Made by a program: the position numbers and the translations under genes. Below are positions 10,373 through 23,271 of a stretch of DNA of 64,000 nucleotides, in pieces. Under the pieces are notes generated by a model. The model did not search any database. It was given only the letters and a program-made list of their open reading frames with translations, and was not told the origin of the DNA. The stretch covers positions 1,518,191 through 1,582,190 of the forward strand of contig VZTJ01002639.1 of assembly GCA_013397795.1 (NCBI GenBank), written 5' to 3'. The stretch is from Orthonyx spaldingii (lineage: Eukaryota > Chordata > Aves > Passeriformes > Orthonychidae). The stretch's first letter is position 1; each line of letters starts with the position of its first letter.

Positions 10373-13300
10373 AAAGGTTCAGGTAAACATGTGTCTCATT
10401 TATATGCCGTAGTACCTTATAGTCTATTTGCATTTTCTAAATTGGCAAGGTAGAGAAATAAACAAACAAACCAACCAAAAAAAAAAAAAAAAGACACAAA
10501 CCCACATTAAGAAATATAAAGAAAAGGTACTTTGAACTCCAGGAAAATACAGGGAAATACAATAAATAGAACTTAATGGCTGAAAGAAAACTTCATCTAA
10601 CTCATAAATCAGTATAAACCATTGTGTTCCACTAAGCAGTCTCATTCTTGCACCATTGGCAATGTTAAGGCTGTGGTTTCTGGCTGCAGTCTCCTTTTAT
10701 CTGTGAACGTGATGATTATACTTTTTACAGTCCCATCAAAAACACCATCATGCTTCTTACAGAGCAATGAAATTGTTCTTTGCTGTTCAAATGACTTCTC
10801 TCATACACGAGGACAGCTAGGACAACCTCTCCTTCTCATCCTCACTGCCCTCTTCCCTGCTTTTGAAGCAGTGTACCACGCTGTTCTTGAAACTATTCTC
10901 TTGGCCTCAGTGACCCTCTTCTTCTGCACTTTTCTTCATAGTTTTCTAATCATTTCTGCAGTGTAGTCCTTGGTAAACCCTCCTTATCCTCTCCCAGTGT
11001 CCTACTGGGCGGCCTTTTTCTTCTGTCCACTTTTCATCTCGGTAATCTCATATACAAACAAAAGCTCAGTGAAATGTAACACTGACCTCTAATCAATACC
11101 TGAGACAAGTCTCCATCTTCGTATGGACTGCAAACCGCACCTCTCCCTCTTTCTTCTCTGCTCAGGCTAGAAAGGGTATACAAGAAAGGAGGAAGATGTG
11201 CATTTCAAAATGCAGAAGGATGAAGATGGGCCTCAAAGGAGTACCTTATTACCATCTGTAAAGCCACCTCCTTATTCATCTTCCTGGTCTTAAAATTCAC
11301 TTGTGTGATGCCCACAGAACCTGATAAATGCTAGGTCCCAGCTGTCCTGAAACTGCCAGTATCTCTCTTTGTCTCCCATTCCTGAATTCAACCAATATAA
11401 AATTTCCCTTTTTTTTTTTGATTAATGCTTTCATTGTAAAATCCCTAGGGCAGGAACCATTTTTGTGTTTGTACAGAGATAAGCAAAGTGAAATACCAGA
11501 TTTTGCCTCCATCATACAGGGACTGTGGTGCCAGAAAATGTTGATAATGCATACAACTCAAGCATCTGTACCACAAAGAATCTGTGCTTCCTGTGAAAAG
11601 GTGCATGGAACTGGAAGAACAAACAGGCTTGACTTTGGGAATGTGCCAGTGCCTCTGAAATGCACTTTTCCTTAAAAAAGACACATCTGCCTTCAAGATC
11701 TGACACTTGGTAAGAAGGGCTGTTGCAAGTATAAAGGCAATATTAAAATATTAAGAACTGAGTTCCTCCTCCAAGGAGTAGATTAGCATGGCCCATGTGG
11801 ACATATTACCCACCTTCACATGGCCCCAAAGACTTAATTTTCTTCTGTCCTCAGACATGTTAAAGTATATTATTCTGCCTCAGTGCCTCAGAGCAAAATG
11901 TGCAGGATTCAGACCATAGTAAATAGATTACTGGAGAGAGGAATTTAAAAATCCGTGTGACCAAATCATGAGAACCTAATCACTCTACAACCCAACCAGA
12001 GAAATTTGAATAGTATTTCAGGCACATTAACCTCAAATAGCTGATCTGAGCAATTTTTTTTTTTTTTGGTCATCAGTAACAGGTGATAACTCAATTGCAA
12101 TTTCTTGTGAATTACATTACACAGTTCAACATATCTGAAGGAATCCTTCCATCAAAATTATAACTCAACATCTAAATATGGAGTAAAAAAAGGTGGCAGA
12201 GGACAAGACATCCAAATTTTTTCTGGTATTTTGTTTATATTTAGGAACCAGATTGATTAAGGTCACTGGCAGATAAGGGACTACCATTCAGCAGGCCTGT
12301 AACATGTGAGGCTATGTTTAACAACCAGTATAGGGTCTATAACGGAAATAATGGGAATAACCCAAGAAACCCTGCTATTGCATAAGTACTGTACAGAAAA
12401 CCTGCCACTGCTGTCAGTGAAAAAGGCTCTGCTGCATTTTTAATTTTAATTCTACACATAATTTTTATTTCTATGATGTCATACAAGTAACACAACAATG
12501 GTACTATGGGAGCACCTCCAGAGACATTGGCAATTCTTAATTGGCAATTCTTAATAAAGACACAGAAACAAATTTTAACATGATACGTACCAGAGTGGAA
12601 CATTCCTTGGATGGGTGGCTGAATACAAGAAATGAAATTTGGAGAAAAGCTGAATCAGGAGATTCTTTAAAGATTGGTTTAAAACTTGGAATTTCCATTT
12701 TGAGGCATATATCAGTTTTTGTAGGTTTGTTTTGATTCTGAATCAATAAAAACATACTGGTGAGCCAGATACCAATGATTCTCATACAATCACTAACTTT
12801 TTGCAAGGATGTCAAGGTATTTTCGTTTCAGGAAACACCGAGAATGAGAGCTTTCTGAAGGCAAACTTTCAACATCTGCTGGATGAGACCCTGTATGTTC
12901 CAACTCTGCTTCACATTCCTCTTCATATTATGTCTTCTATGCAGTCAGAACAAGAAGTCTCATTTATTTTATTCCACTTAAGTAAAAATTTATGAGGGAA
13001 ATTAATTTTGTGTTAGGGTTATGCTCTGCTTCTATAAAACTAAAATCCTTTAGTCTGATCTTGACTTTTTAAATCATAGATGATGGTTAACAATCCAAAG
13101 TCTAATACATCTTGACACAAGACATTGCTTCAAATTCAAAAGTTTCAACGGTCCATTCTGAAACCAAAATGCTTTTCCCCCCACAGTATCTCTACAAATT
13201 TTCTATATTCCCACAGAATATTTCAATGTTGACAACATAACATTTTCAATCATACCTGCTCCATAGTAAAGGATTATTTTGTATTCCCCCACTAAGAAAG

Positions 13301-13990
13301 TGGTAGTTTACACCTTGGAGAGACAATTACTTACTCTGAACGTGTACAACTTCTGAGTATTGCAAAAAGCCTTCTTAATGAAATGTTCTAGATAATTTAT
13401 CCCTTGTAAGGTAGCAAATTTTCCTTGAGAATGTCATCTTCAGCATTACAGTGCCTAGCCATTCTCTTCCAATATTACACTGCGATAAATAAAATGGGCA
13501 ATGAAACTTCCTATGACTCTCAAAGGTGAAATTCAGCCGTAGATTGGCAACCATAATAAATATCCATGATCCTTAGATCTGGTTAACTGACCAGCCACAC
13601 AGAAAGTGCAGAGATGTCAAGCCTCCATAGTAAGGATGACTAGAGCAGATGTAGTGCTGGGAGACCATACACTACAGATTTTTAATACATGCTTCCAGCA
13701 CAAAAACCAGTGTTCACTTTTCACTACGATGGACATGCCTTCAAATAGAGTCTTCAGGGTAAAAAAAAAAAGTAAATCAGGGATTCCATCTGAAAAAAAT
13801 TCTGACCTGACAGTGATGGCAGATGGTTTATAGTATATACCATGGAAGCAATATTTATTTCTCTCTCCCTATCAGACACTTCAAGAACCAAGGATGCCAA
13901 GTGACACAAAGAACACTTTGTGTTCTTGATCCCAGCGGTGATGTCTCCTCTGTGAACACTTTCTTTCAGGAAAATTTGACTTCCCTGACA
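10373..13990. other. Non-coding sequence, nothing recognised
   Basis: Several open frames of 60 to 116 codons occur on both strands (for example 10622-10966 plus and 11328-11675 plus), overlapping each other and without domains. They look random. An A-rich tract (aaacaaacaaacc followed by a long A-run) is at about 10461-10494. A 14 bp perfect tandem duplication lies at 12527-12554. T-runs occur near 11410 and 12054-12067. Confidence 0.55.
12527..12554 (+). repeat. Perfect 14 bp tandem duplication
   Basis: ttggcaattcttaa occurs twice head to tail at 12527-12540 and 12541-12554 with no mismatch, which suggests a fairly recent slippage event. Confidence 0.85.
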
Positions 13991-14013
13991 CATTCTATGG
14001 TTCTATGATTCTG
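13991..14013 (+). mobile_element. Very short CR1-like 3' tail
   Basis: cattctatggttctatgatt followed by ctg matches the octamer-like 3' terminus of CR1 (ttctatgattctatg), but the usual 'cccttccaacc' block is not found upstream. It may be the stub of an extremely truncated or eroded CR1 insertion about 100 bp upstream of a clear CR1 copy, or chance. Confidence 0.3.
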
Positions 14014-14116
14014 AAAGGGAAGTATTTTATTTCAGTAATACCCAAATGTAAATGACTCAGGCCAAACTTGAACTTTGTGGAAAGAAAACAAATTGTCCTG
14101 CAAATATCCTTGCCTC

Positions 14117-14413
14117 CAAGAAAGATGAAGAGAGACTATTTACACGGGCATGTAGTAATGGGACAAGGGGGAATGGCTTCAAAATGAAAGAGGGCAGGTT
14201 TAGATCAGCTATTAGAAAAATGTTCTTCAGTGTGAGGGTCGTGAGGCTGGAAAAGGTTGACCAGAGAAGTTGTGGATGCCCCACTCCTGAAAGTGCTCAA
14301 GGCCAGGTTGGATGGAGCTCTGAGCAACCCGAGCTAGTAGAAGGGGGGTTGGAGCTGGATAATTTTTAAGGTCTCTTCCAACCCACCCATTCTATAATTC
14401 TATGATTCTATGA
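14117..14413 (+). mobile_element. CR1 LINE 3' end with octamer tail
   Basis: This is the best-preserved CR1 copy in the window. From 14117 it reads through the C-terminal end of ORF2 (a frame with NGTRGNGFKMKEGRFR, then FFSVRV, matching the conserved TRGNG-K segment of CR1 ORF2). It continues through aagttgtggatgccccactc and caaggccaggttggatggag, then ggtctcttccaaccca, and ends in the tandem tail ttctataattctatgattct, atga at 14413. About 300 bp long and 5'-truncated. It explains the 105-codon plus frame at 14052-14369 and its minus-strand shadow. Confidence 0.93.
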
Positions 14414-17400
14414 AATGTACTTGGAAGCAACTTAACAAATTAGAATTAATCTGCTGAAGACAAGGGCTACTACCCTTCTTTTCATCCATTCAGAGTGGCC
14501 ATGAAAGGAAGCCACCGAGCTGCACAGCTTATCGTACGTTTCACCAAAACACAGAGAGGAAGAGAAGCAGAAAAAAGGGTGGTGAACAGGGAAGGTTTAG
14601 AAAGAGTATGTGAACAGTTCCTCCTACCTCAGGTGTTCCTCACAAAGTCGTGCCTGGGAGGTGCTCAGCCTTCTGGAGATCCTCTGCCAAAAAGCAGTGC
14701 TGGAACATGCTGATGAACAGAGCTGGCATGGATCTGGGTCCTAGCAGGTCTCCTGAGGGCTTGCAGTTTTACTGTTATTTGACTTCCCCAAAAGGAAAAC
14801 CTGCTTCCTTTAAGCAATAGGACAGAAGGAAAATGAGGTAAAGTCCAAGATCTTCTTAAAGAAAATGAGTTCAACTCCAAAATCTTTTATGGAAAAAGGT
14901 AAAAACAATACAGAAGAACCATGTATCAAGGAATCTGTTGCAAAGTTCCATTTTTTTTAATATTTATTGGCTGTATTAAGAAAAAAATGAAGAATTTTTA
15001 AAAAGGGTCAAATTATGACATACTTTGACATTGTCAAAAGACCCAATTTGATTTAGGCATTAGAATCCCATTTTTAATAGAAACTCAGAAATGCACTCAG
15101 CTAGACCCTTTCAAAAAAAACCTTTGCTTCATTTTTTAGCAGCATGAGGATAAATGAGAAGCTTATGAGAAGTAAGACTAATATGAAATAAACAGATTTT
15201 TTTAGTCATGGCAGGAATCAGAGGACTGCAAAATTCAAAAAAGGATTTTTTTGCTCAAAATGGATATATTCTTTGTTCCATGGGGGTCTCATTTTAACTT
15301 CTCAATACAAGGCCACTGTAGGTTTCATTAATAAAACTACCAAAAAAAAAGGTGATGGGTTTCTTTAACTACTCAGGACTTGCTATGGCGACAGAAACTG
15401 TCATGTTCAAGCAGCCAAGTACCGTTTGTACGGTTGTGTCCTGGACTGTCACATGATCTGGAACAGAAGCCTTTATTTACTTTCTGAACATAGTGGTCCC
15501 ACCAGAATCAAAAAGCAGGAACCTCATCCATGAATGGGACTTAAGTAAGGAATCAGTTGAAGTACAAGATGGTTTTCATTTGCTGCGGAGTCATGATAGG
15601 CAGAGAGGATTTACACAAAATATAACTCACGACATCACCACACGCTTCTGCTCTGAGCAGGAGTGAGCTTGTTTTTGTGCATGGCTCAAGCTGACTGGAA
15701 GCCATTTACTGGCTGCATTCAGTCTCAGCAAAGCTCATTAGTCTGGCTCCATGCTACACTCATACGGCTCCACACCTCTTGGCTTTCGTTCAGCCTCCTC
15801 AGAGCACAGGGATCCAAAGCTCACACCTGGCTGAAAAATGTCAGGTACACATATATCGCATTAGGTATAACAGAAATATAATAACAGAGGGGTAAACAAA
15901 ATTACACTGAGAACAGCATCTTCTGGTTTTGCCAACCCTTTGGTACAGGACAAGAAATACACTAAAAATCCCATTAAAGATGATTTTGCTTATAATTTGA
16001 AGCATATACAGTTTACAGATTATTAGATTAATGACAATTTGACCTTGAAAACACCTCTATCTGCTGAAAGAGCAATACTCCATCACCTGTTTTGATTCAT
16101 TAATGTATCATTTAACTTGGTATGACACATGTTCAGCAGTTATAATTACATTATGGCCTCCCTATTACATCAGCTCTGCTCCAAGTTTCTGTCACCACAA
16201 GTCCAATTTTCAACACAGAGCAATCCAGTGCACTCTTTCCTTATTAGTGTCATCTTTAATGTAGCACAGAGTCTGAACCATTACTTGGCACTGAGAGTTT
16301 AACAGCAATTAACCCCTGCTCTATCCCCAGGGAGAAGTACATCAGCAACTTGCCAAAACACTGTAAACAAGCTGGCCAAGATCAATGCAAAACCATGCTG
16401 GCTGCAGAGCACCTACTGTATTAATTTAGGATTGATATAGAAAAAGAGAAAATAGTCTGCATGAGATTGACCTAAAAGGATGGTCCATACAGGTTACACG
16501 ATTTTCTGTAAACTGAAAAGGGAAAATTCTAAATCCCTAGTCAGCTACCTCATAAACACCCATTCTTTTCTGTCTTGGATTTTATACTATACTGATCACC
16601 ATAGGACTGGCAATGATCACAGAGAATAAACATTTATTACCAGTTAGTATGGTAAAAAAGAGAAAACAATGACATTTTTTTAGGTGACGAATTAAATACA
16701 TTTCAAACTTTATCAGTAAAGAAAGCAAAAAGAGTGAAAATGCCAAAATGTTAAGTTCTCTATGTTTCTGGTTATTGCACAGGACAATACACACCAAGGC
16801 CAAAACCAAAGTGGAAGGTTCTTCCCCCACAGAATCAAAACAGAGCAAACCAAGGACTGCAAACTCCCTGCAGGTCCCTCACACCAACCTCCCCTGGGAT
16901 GGGGTTGCATCCTCAGGCACGCTCTAGCGGGGCCATAACAAAGGAACTGGGACTGTGAGTGCAGGGCAGGGATGTTGCTGGGTATGGTGGTACCTCTGAG
17001 GACTCCGACGTCTCACGGATTTCTGTGCCACTCTGTCTGCACTCTGCTGTTCACAAATGGCTAGGCAGAGGGAAAAGTCACTTTATATTTTGTGACTAAG
17101 ACAAACTACAAGGAAAATACTTCAGTTAGGACATACAGGTGAAAATACCCCCACTGAGATATTTTTTATATTGGTTTAACTGACCCGTGATGAAATATTC
17201 CTTCTTTGTTCCAAGGGATGTTTTTTTCTGGTTTTGTGACATCACAATTTTTCCCTATAAAGTTTTGATTTATTCTCAAACCAACATCAAACTAGAAAAA
17301 CAAAGCAACCAAACAACAACCCCAACCATGCTTCCAAGTAGAAATTTACCCACAAAGTCTATTTAAAAAAATGGAGACACATGAGGAAAACTCATTTAAA

Positions 17401-18074
17401 TTAAGATTTCCAAAATCTGATGATTTAAAGAAAGACTATAAAAATAAGAAGAAAAATTCTTTCTTCACTAATCTCAACCCAGAGTGTCAACTCTAAATAG
17501 ATCAGAGAGTCTGATCCTGAGGATGTGGCTTGCACTGCAGGACACTTCTCCTGGCTGTCATCAGCTGAGGGGGAGGTCCTAAAGGTTTTTTATATTTGTC
17601 TTGTTGCTAGTTTTCCTCGAGAGAGAAGATGAAGAGAGGAGGAGAAGCATGGTAATCCCAAGTGAAATAATTTCAATACCTCTGTCTTTAAATCAGAAAG
17701 GATCTCTGGTTGCAATCATTTGTAACATATGACACATGGAACAGACTTTTTTCATCAGTAAAAGGCAGAAACTAAATAGGAGGAAATACAGACCTGAAAA
17801 CTTTCTTTAGTATTTTTGACTTATTGATCTTCTGTACTGGAAGTAACAAAAACCCTGAAGTTTAAGCATGAACATTTTAAAGTCAGTTTTGTCAAAAAGA
17901 CAAATTTTACACTTAGGGAAAAAAAGCACTTGTAGTACAGAAGACCTAGAATACAAATTACTTGAAAAAAGAATGAAGGAAGTCTTACACCTGAAATCTT
18001 CGAAACACTGGCTATTTGTCCATTTTCATAAACTTATATATAGGAAGTTTTAAAATACGTGTTGTTGACCTAAT

Positions 18075-18096
18075 TATAGAGACACGTGTCTCTATA
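18075..18096. repeat. 22 bp perfect palindrome centred on CACGTG
   Basis: The left half tatagagacac and right half gtgtctctata are exact reverse complements with no spacer. The centre is the E-box hexamer CACGTG. The next outward pair (18074 T, 18097 G) does not match. No repeat family is recognised around it. Confidence 0.9.
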
Positions 18097-18899
18097 GAGG
18101 ATTTACACCTAATAAAGATCTATTAAGTCTTAGGAACACCAAAGTGTGCCAGTTTAATACTGCTTTGGCATTGGACTGTTAAATGTTTATTGATGGCATA
18201 AGACCTTTCTTTTTAGACTTTGCAGATCTGGACTGAAATCTGAAATATACAAACCTAAAATAAGTTCTTAAATCTACTAAAATATTTACGTAAATCTACT
18301 TGGGAACTGCCATTTCTTTCACTTTGGCAAAATCAGGCTGCAATGTAACCCTTCAGTTTTCAACTTCCTGAACAGTCACACTTAAGACAGTTGGTTAACA
18401 ATTTTAGTATATGATAATTTTAAAACTCATGTACACTATTACCTCCCAAGTATTCATTTTATTTTGTGTTCTGCTAAATTAATATTCCAAGTAGAAGTGT
18501 AACTACCACTTTTATTTAATTATGATAAAAAAAAAAGTTAAAAAGAGGGGGAGAAAATGGTACTAGTAGATAAATGGTGGGAATTTGAATGGAAAAGCTG
18601 GAATGGACTTCATCTTTCACATGCCGATCCAGATACAAAAATTCAAAATTGTCAGGTCTAAAGAGTGGGTTTTTTCAGTTCATTTGCAAAAAGGAGAACA
18701 TCTGAAATTTAGAATCTAAAACCAAATTCAATTTGTGTCTGAGCATGACTGCTAACCAAGGTAGATTCAGCTCAGTGCAAAAAATTCTCAACTGTTATAA
18801 AATAATTACAGTATTTGCTTTTCTAGTTAAGTTGGAAAATTGTGATAATAGGAGGAAGATTGAACAGAAAAGAGTGAGTGGAAATAAAATGAAAATTAT

Positions 18900-18927
18900 G
18901 AAAAACAAACAAACAAAAAACCAGAAG
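18900..18927 (+). repeat. A-rich (CAAA)n-like tract
   Basis: Short low-complexity stretch of aacaaacaaacaaaaaacc type. Confidence 0.6.
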
Positions 18928-21900
18928 CAGTTCATAATGTAAAAGAGTTTTTCTATGATAAAGGGTTTTGACATAGTTTCTTGCCTTATTTATTGCAAAT
19001 AAAATCAAGAAAGACCTGAAAGACTGTGAAGAAGAAAAAATGATTATGAATAATATGTGGAAAGTAGATTAAATACCAATAAAACATTACATTAGGAATG
19101 GAAAATTAGGTGCAGATCCTGTTGAATACAGTGATTCAGTGTGCCTGCCATTTTTCACACGTAGCTCATGGGGTGACATTATGCTCTTTATTGCTTGCCT
19201 TACCTCTTCCTTGGCAACAAAAGTGTTTTCATCACAGTATCACCATTCTGTAAAAACATGCTTGCTTGGTAGCTTTCCTCCCAGGGGTACTTTGTTTTAC
19301 TCTGATGTGAACACAGGTGAATTTCATGCTGAACTGGAACTAGAAGGGTAAAGAAGAGCACAGCTGTTTTGCAGCAAATATTCCTAGAAACTTACATCCA
19401 CATCAAATTTCACAGCAAGATCTTACCAGCATCAGTCTAAAAAGGAAACAAAAAATCTTTATACTGGCAAAGACAATGTTTTTTCGGGAAATATGAGGAT
19501 ATTCTATTTTGGCCTCTTTGAAAGCTGTTGTAGTACAAAACACATTATATCCCTCATGTTATTTTCATACCCAAACCAATATAATGAAGGGAAAAATCAA
19601 ACTGTGAAGTCCTAGTTTAAAAAAAAAATCAGTAATTTATTGGCAATAAATTAAAGCTCTGCCTAGCTCCTTTAGTCAACTATCTCCAAGTCAAGAGTCA
19701 CAGATGTTAAGAGCTGTTACAATGCCAAGTTAATTTCCTGAAAATGAGTGCCTGAGGTTGGACAAAGAAGAATTTTACCAGTGTTCAACATGACTGATAA
19801 AAAGAGAAACAGAGCTTAGAGGACATAAAGGTAAAGGTGATAATAGTGGAAAGAAGGAAAATTGGTTTAGTTTTTGTCCTCAGTAATAGCTCAGCTGATC
19901 ATAAACACCACAATGCAGATATTCCTCAGAAATGATTCCTTGGCATGCTCGTTCTTTTTTCCTGTGCTCTCTGCAGGGGTGACGCTTCCCTAAGACATCA
20001 CAGAACTTTCACACTGCACCACAGCTCTTGTTTCCAGAGGAAATCTGGCTGGTTTATATACAAATAATCCATCAGCCCCACAAGTTGAAATGGGAATGAA
20101 TTAGGACAACAGTGAATCCCTAAGGATACCACCAGAACAAACCAAACAATAATATTGAACCGGCTCATTAGTGTTTCTGGCCAATTGAACAAATTGAGAT
20201 TTTTTTTCAGGTCCAACAAGTCCAAAAATAAATAATTTGGGCTTGGATTTCCTGATGTAAACTCAAAAACTACATGTAGAAGTAAGGGTCTTTTTCTACA
20301 AAAAACTTTTCTTTGAAGACAGATCTTTTCCTGAAAGAAAGTTTTCAACCATTTCTATCACTGGTCTTCTTCAAATTTCCTTCAGGTATTTCCAGATGTA
20401 ATGAGTACTCCAAAACCTCACATCAAGCCTGGAGGCAGGACAAAGTCAGGGTTGTCAAGCAGCCAATACCAAGACCCAAAACCACCAGAGAATCACCTGG
20501 TGTGACTTCTTGTATTAATTGACCCAGACATCCTTAAAGTGGGATTAATTTCTGCTTGGCTGAAGGCTATAATGAACAACATGCAGGCTGGACTCCAACA
20601 CTCTGGTTCACTCTTTTTTTTGTTATTCTAATTTCCAAAATAAAGGGATTGTTTATATATCTAATATGAATACGTGAGGATTTATCTTCCTGCCCCTGGC
20701 GTTGTACTGCTTGTTTCTCTTATTTCAGGTATTACTTATATCAGTATCTCTTCAAGAACGAGTTTATACACTGTAATCAAATAATCTTTAATCTGTTTAA
20801 AGAGCTAGTATTTCATTTTTAACATGCTGCTGCAAGGCACTATTCCCAGTCCTTGCACAGTTACAGCAGCTCTTCTCCACACTCTTTCCAGCTGTTTAAT
20901 ATCCCAGTAAGATATAGGACCTGATTCTCTGGGACTTGTTTAGTCATTCACAACTCTGAAAAAGGACTGTAAAAGAGAATCAGTAATGTGATAGCAGTGT
21001 AAGTGCCAAGAGCTGAAGAGCTGGGCGTATCACTCCAGAGAGCAGCAAAAAAGTTTCCGTTTGCCTCCTTTCTCCTCCAAAGACAAAGGATGTTCAGGTC
21101 ACATTTCAGACCCGTAGTTTTGCCATCGTGCACTTTGAAGTTTAGTACTTTTGCTTTGACTTTCATGGGGTGTTAGAGTCAGCAGGTATATCTTCTCACA
21201 AAGTCAAAGTCAAATTACAGTTTTGAAGAAATTCCTGGGAATTGAAACCGTGCAGTTCTGCTCAGCTTTATCCTTAACTGTGTCTGTGTAAATCTTTCCT
21301 TCTTGCAATTCTTCCTTCCTCATTACATTTGAGTTTTGAGTCACTGAGCAATTGTTTCAGACACAGAATCGAAAGTATTTCTCATCTTTTCTTCACTCTG
21401 ATTGGTGTCATCTGTAATAAAATAAATTATATTTCCAAGAACTAAAATATGAAATCACACCATGAGCTAAAAACAAAAGTTAAAGAGCATGTACATTTTT
21501 TCTGTTCATCCTAACACAGTCATTCGCAGGCTGAACTGAGGAAAAATCATTGGCATGACTTAAAAGGACTCTAGTAATGGCCACTAGAAGTATATATCTG
21601 GAACCTTTCACCTTCAGAATGGATTTGGTCCAGATTGAGAGCAATTTAAAAGAAATATTGACTTCTGGATGCTTAGTGACCTGTGTAAAAATGAATTAAT
21701 AATCCCAGCTGTTTCCTATAGGACATCACTAAAAGTGTCAGTGCTGTTGCCAGACCAAACAGCCTCCTCATTGAAAGGTGTAAAAGATTTTTCACTTCAT
21801 TTATCAATACAGCACGCATAAATAGGTCACAGACCAGCCAAAGAAATTGAAATCCTTCCAAGTCCCTGGCAGATTTTGCTGTATCCTGCAATCCATCACT

Positions 21901-23247
21901 TAGTCTACACATGTAGGGACAAGTGGCCTGCGTGTTCACGTGTGGGATATTAGGTGGGATGGCAAGTGACCAACTTCCTCAGGCTCCTGACAGTGCAAAA
22001 TTATGGGATAGTCACAAACTGAGAGTGCTGGGTCTCTCTGGAATGAATGGGCAGGTACAGCACAAAGCAAAAAGTGAGGAGTAGACAAAAAACTGACTTT
22101 CTTTCCTACAACACAGCTGGACGATGCAGCTAAACTAATAATTTGTTGTTGGCAAAGGCCAGCAACCAACTGCTATTCAGTAGAACACAGGCTATAGATG
22201 GAGGGAAGTGATATATTTCCTGAAGGTAGCTCTTAGGAGTGTCAGGAATAGGTCAGAGAAAGAAGAAACATCAGCACTTGCACAGATCTATGTGAAAATT
22301 CAGGTTTTACTGAAAGAGCTGTTCAGTTATAAAAAGAACGTTTTGGCATGTACAGTTTTCTCAAGCTATTTGCAGATGGTTAAAAATACATTATGATCCA
22401 AAACTTTAAAAGTGCAGTGAAAAATGTGTAATAGTTCAAATCAACATCTGTATTTTTTAATTAAATGGTTTTAAAAAGCTTTCACCAAGAAATAGGTTTG
22501 ACACGTCTTATTATCTCTGGGGGTTTTTTCATCTTTTAACAATTAACTTGAGCTCATGAGGAGTTTGTCCACTTCAACTGAGGTTAAAATGAGAAGCTGG
22601 AATGGATGGCAGAAGAGCTTATATACCACTTACAATGCTATTCTCTAAACTCCAGAATAGCACACGAAATAGCATTTGTCAGCAACACCTACAAGACCCA
22701 TCAAAGCAGGCATAGAAATGAGGATTTCTAGGTTTCCAATTAGCTTTTTTTTTTTAATGTGACTGTGGGGACATCACTTTTCTTCCATGTGCAAAATGAA
22801 GAGGGCAGCTACTCAAAAATACTATGCAAAAGAAATTCATTTTTATTGGTGAAACTATCCCACACCCTTTGCAAGTCACAAATGAAGGGCACTACTGACT
22901 ATGTACATATTTTACCAATAAGATATGGATTGTACTGCCATCATTACTGACATCTAGTAACTAACAGGGTATTTCAAAGAATCTTCAATTTATGTAAGAT
23001 GTTAAGCTGCACAAGAAGAGGAAGCCCAGCACTTCATGTCATGGTTCAAATGATATGATAGCACTGAACCTCCACCGGGACCCTGAAAAAAGAGAATATG
23101 CTTCAATCCTTTTTTCACTGTGGGTAGAGTCTTAACCACGAACAAAGACAATGTGGGTCAGAACACCTCTTGTAACTTCAGGCATCTTCAGACAGTAGAT
23201 AGAAAACGTGTGTCTGACTGCTGTTCAAAGCTTCTGTAACCATGTGA

Positions 23248-23271
23248 GGAAGACTAAAAAAAAAGTCTTCC
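23248..23271. repeat. 8 bp inverted repeat around an A-run
   Basis: ggaagact (23248-23255) and agtcttcc (23264-23271) are perfect reverse complements separated by eight A residues. This is a small potential stem-loop. Confidence 0.75.

Noticed and set aside
10622..10966. 114-codon frame with hydrophobic segments
   Set aside because: No domain or homologue recognised and frames in the neighbourhood overlap randomly; hydrophobicity follows from pyrimidine-rich sequence.
14052..14369. 105-codon plus frame as a novel small protein
   Set aside because: Most of it is the C-terminal end of CR1 ORF2 plus CR1 3' sequence.
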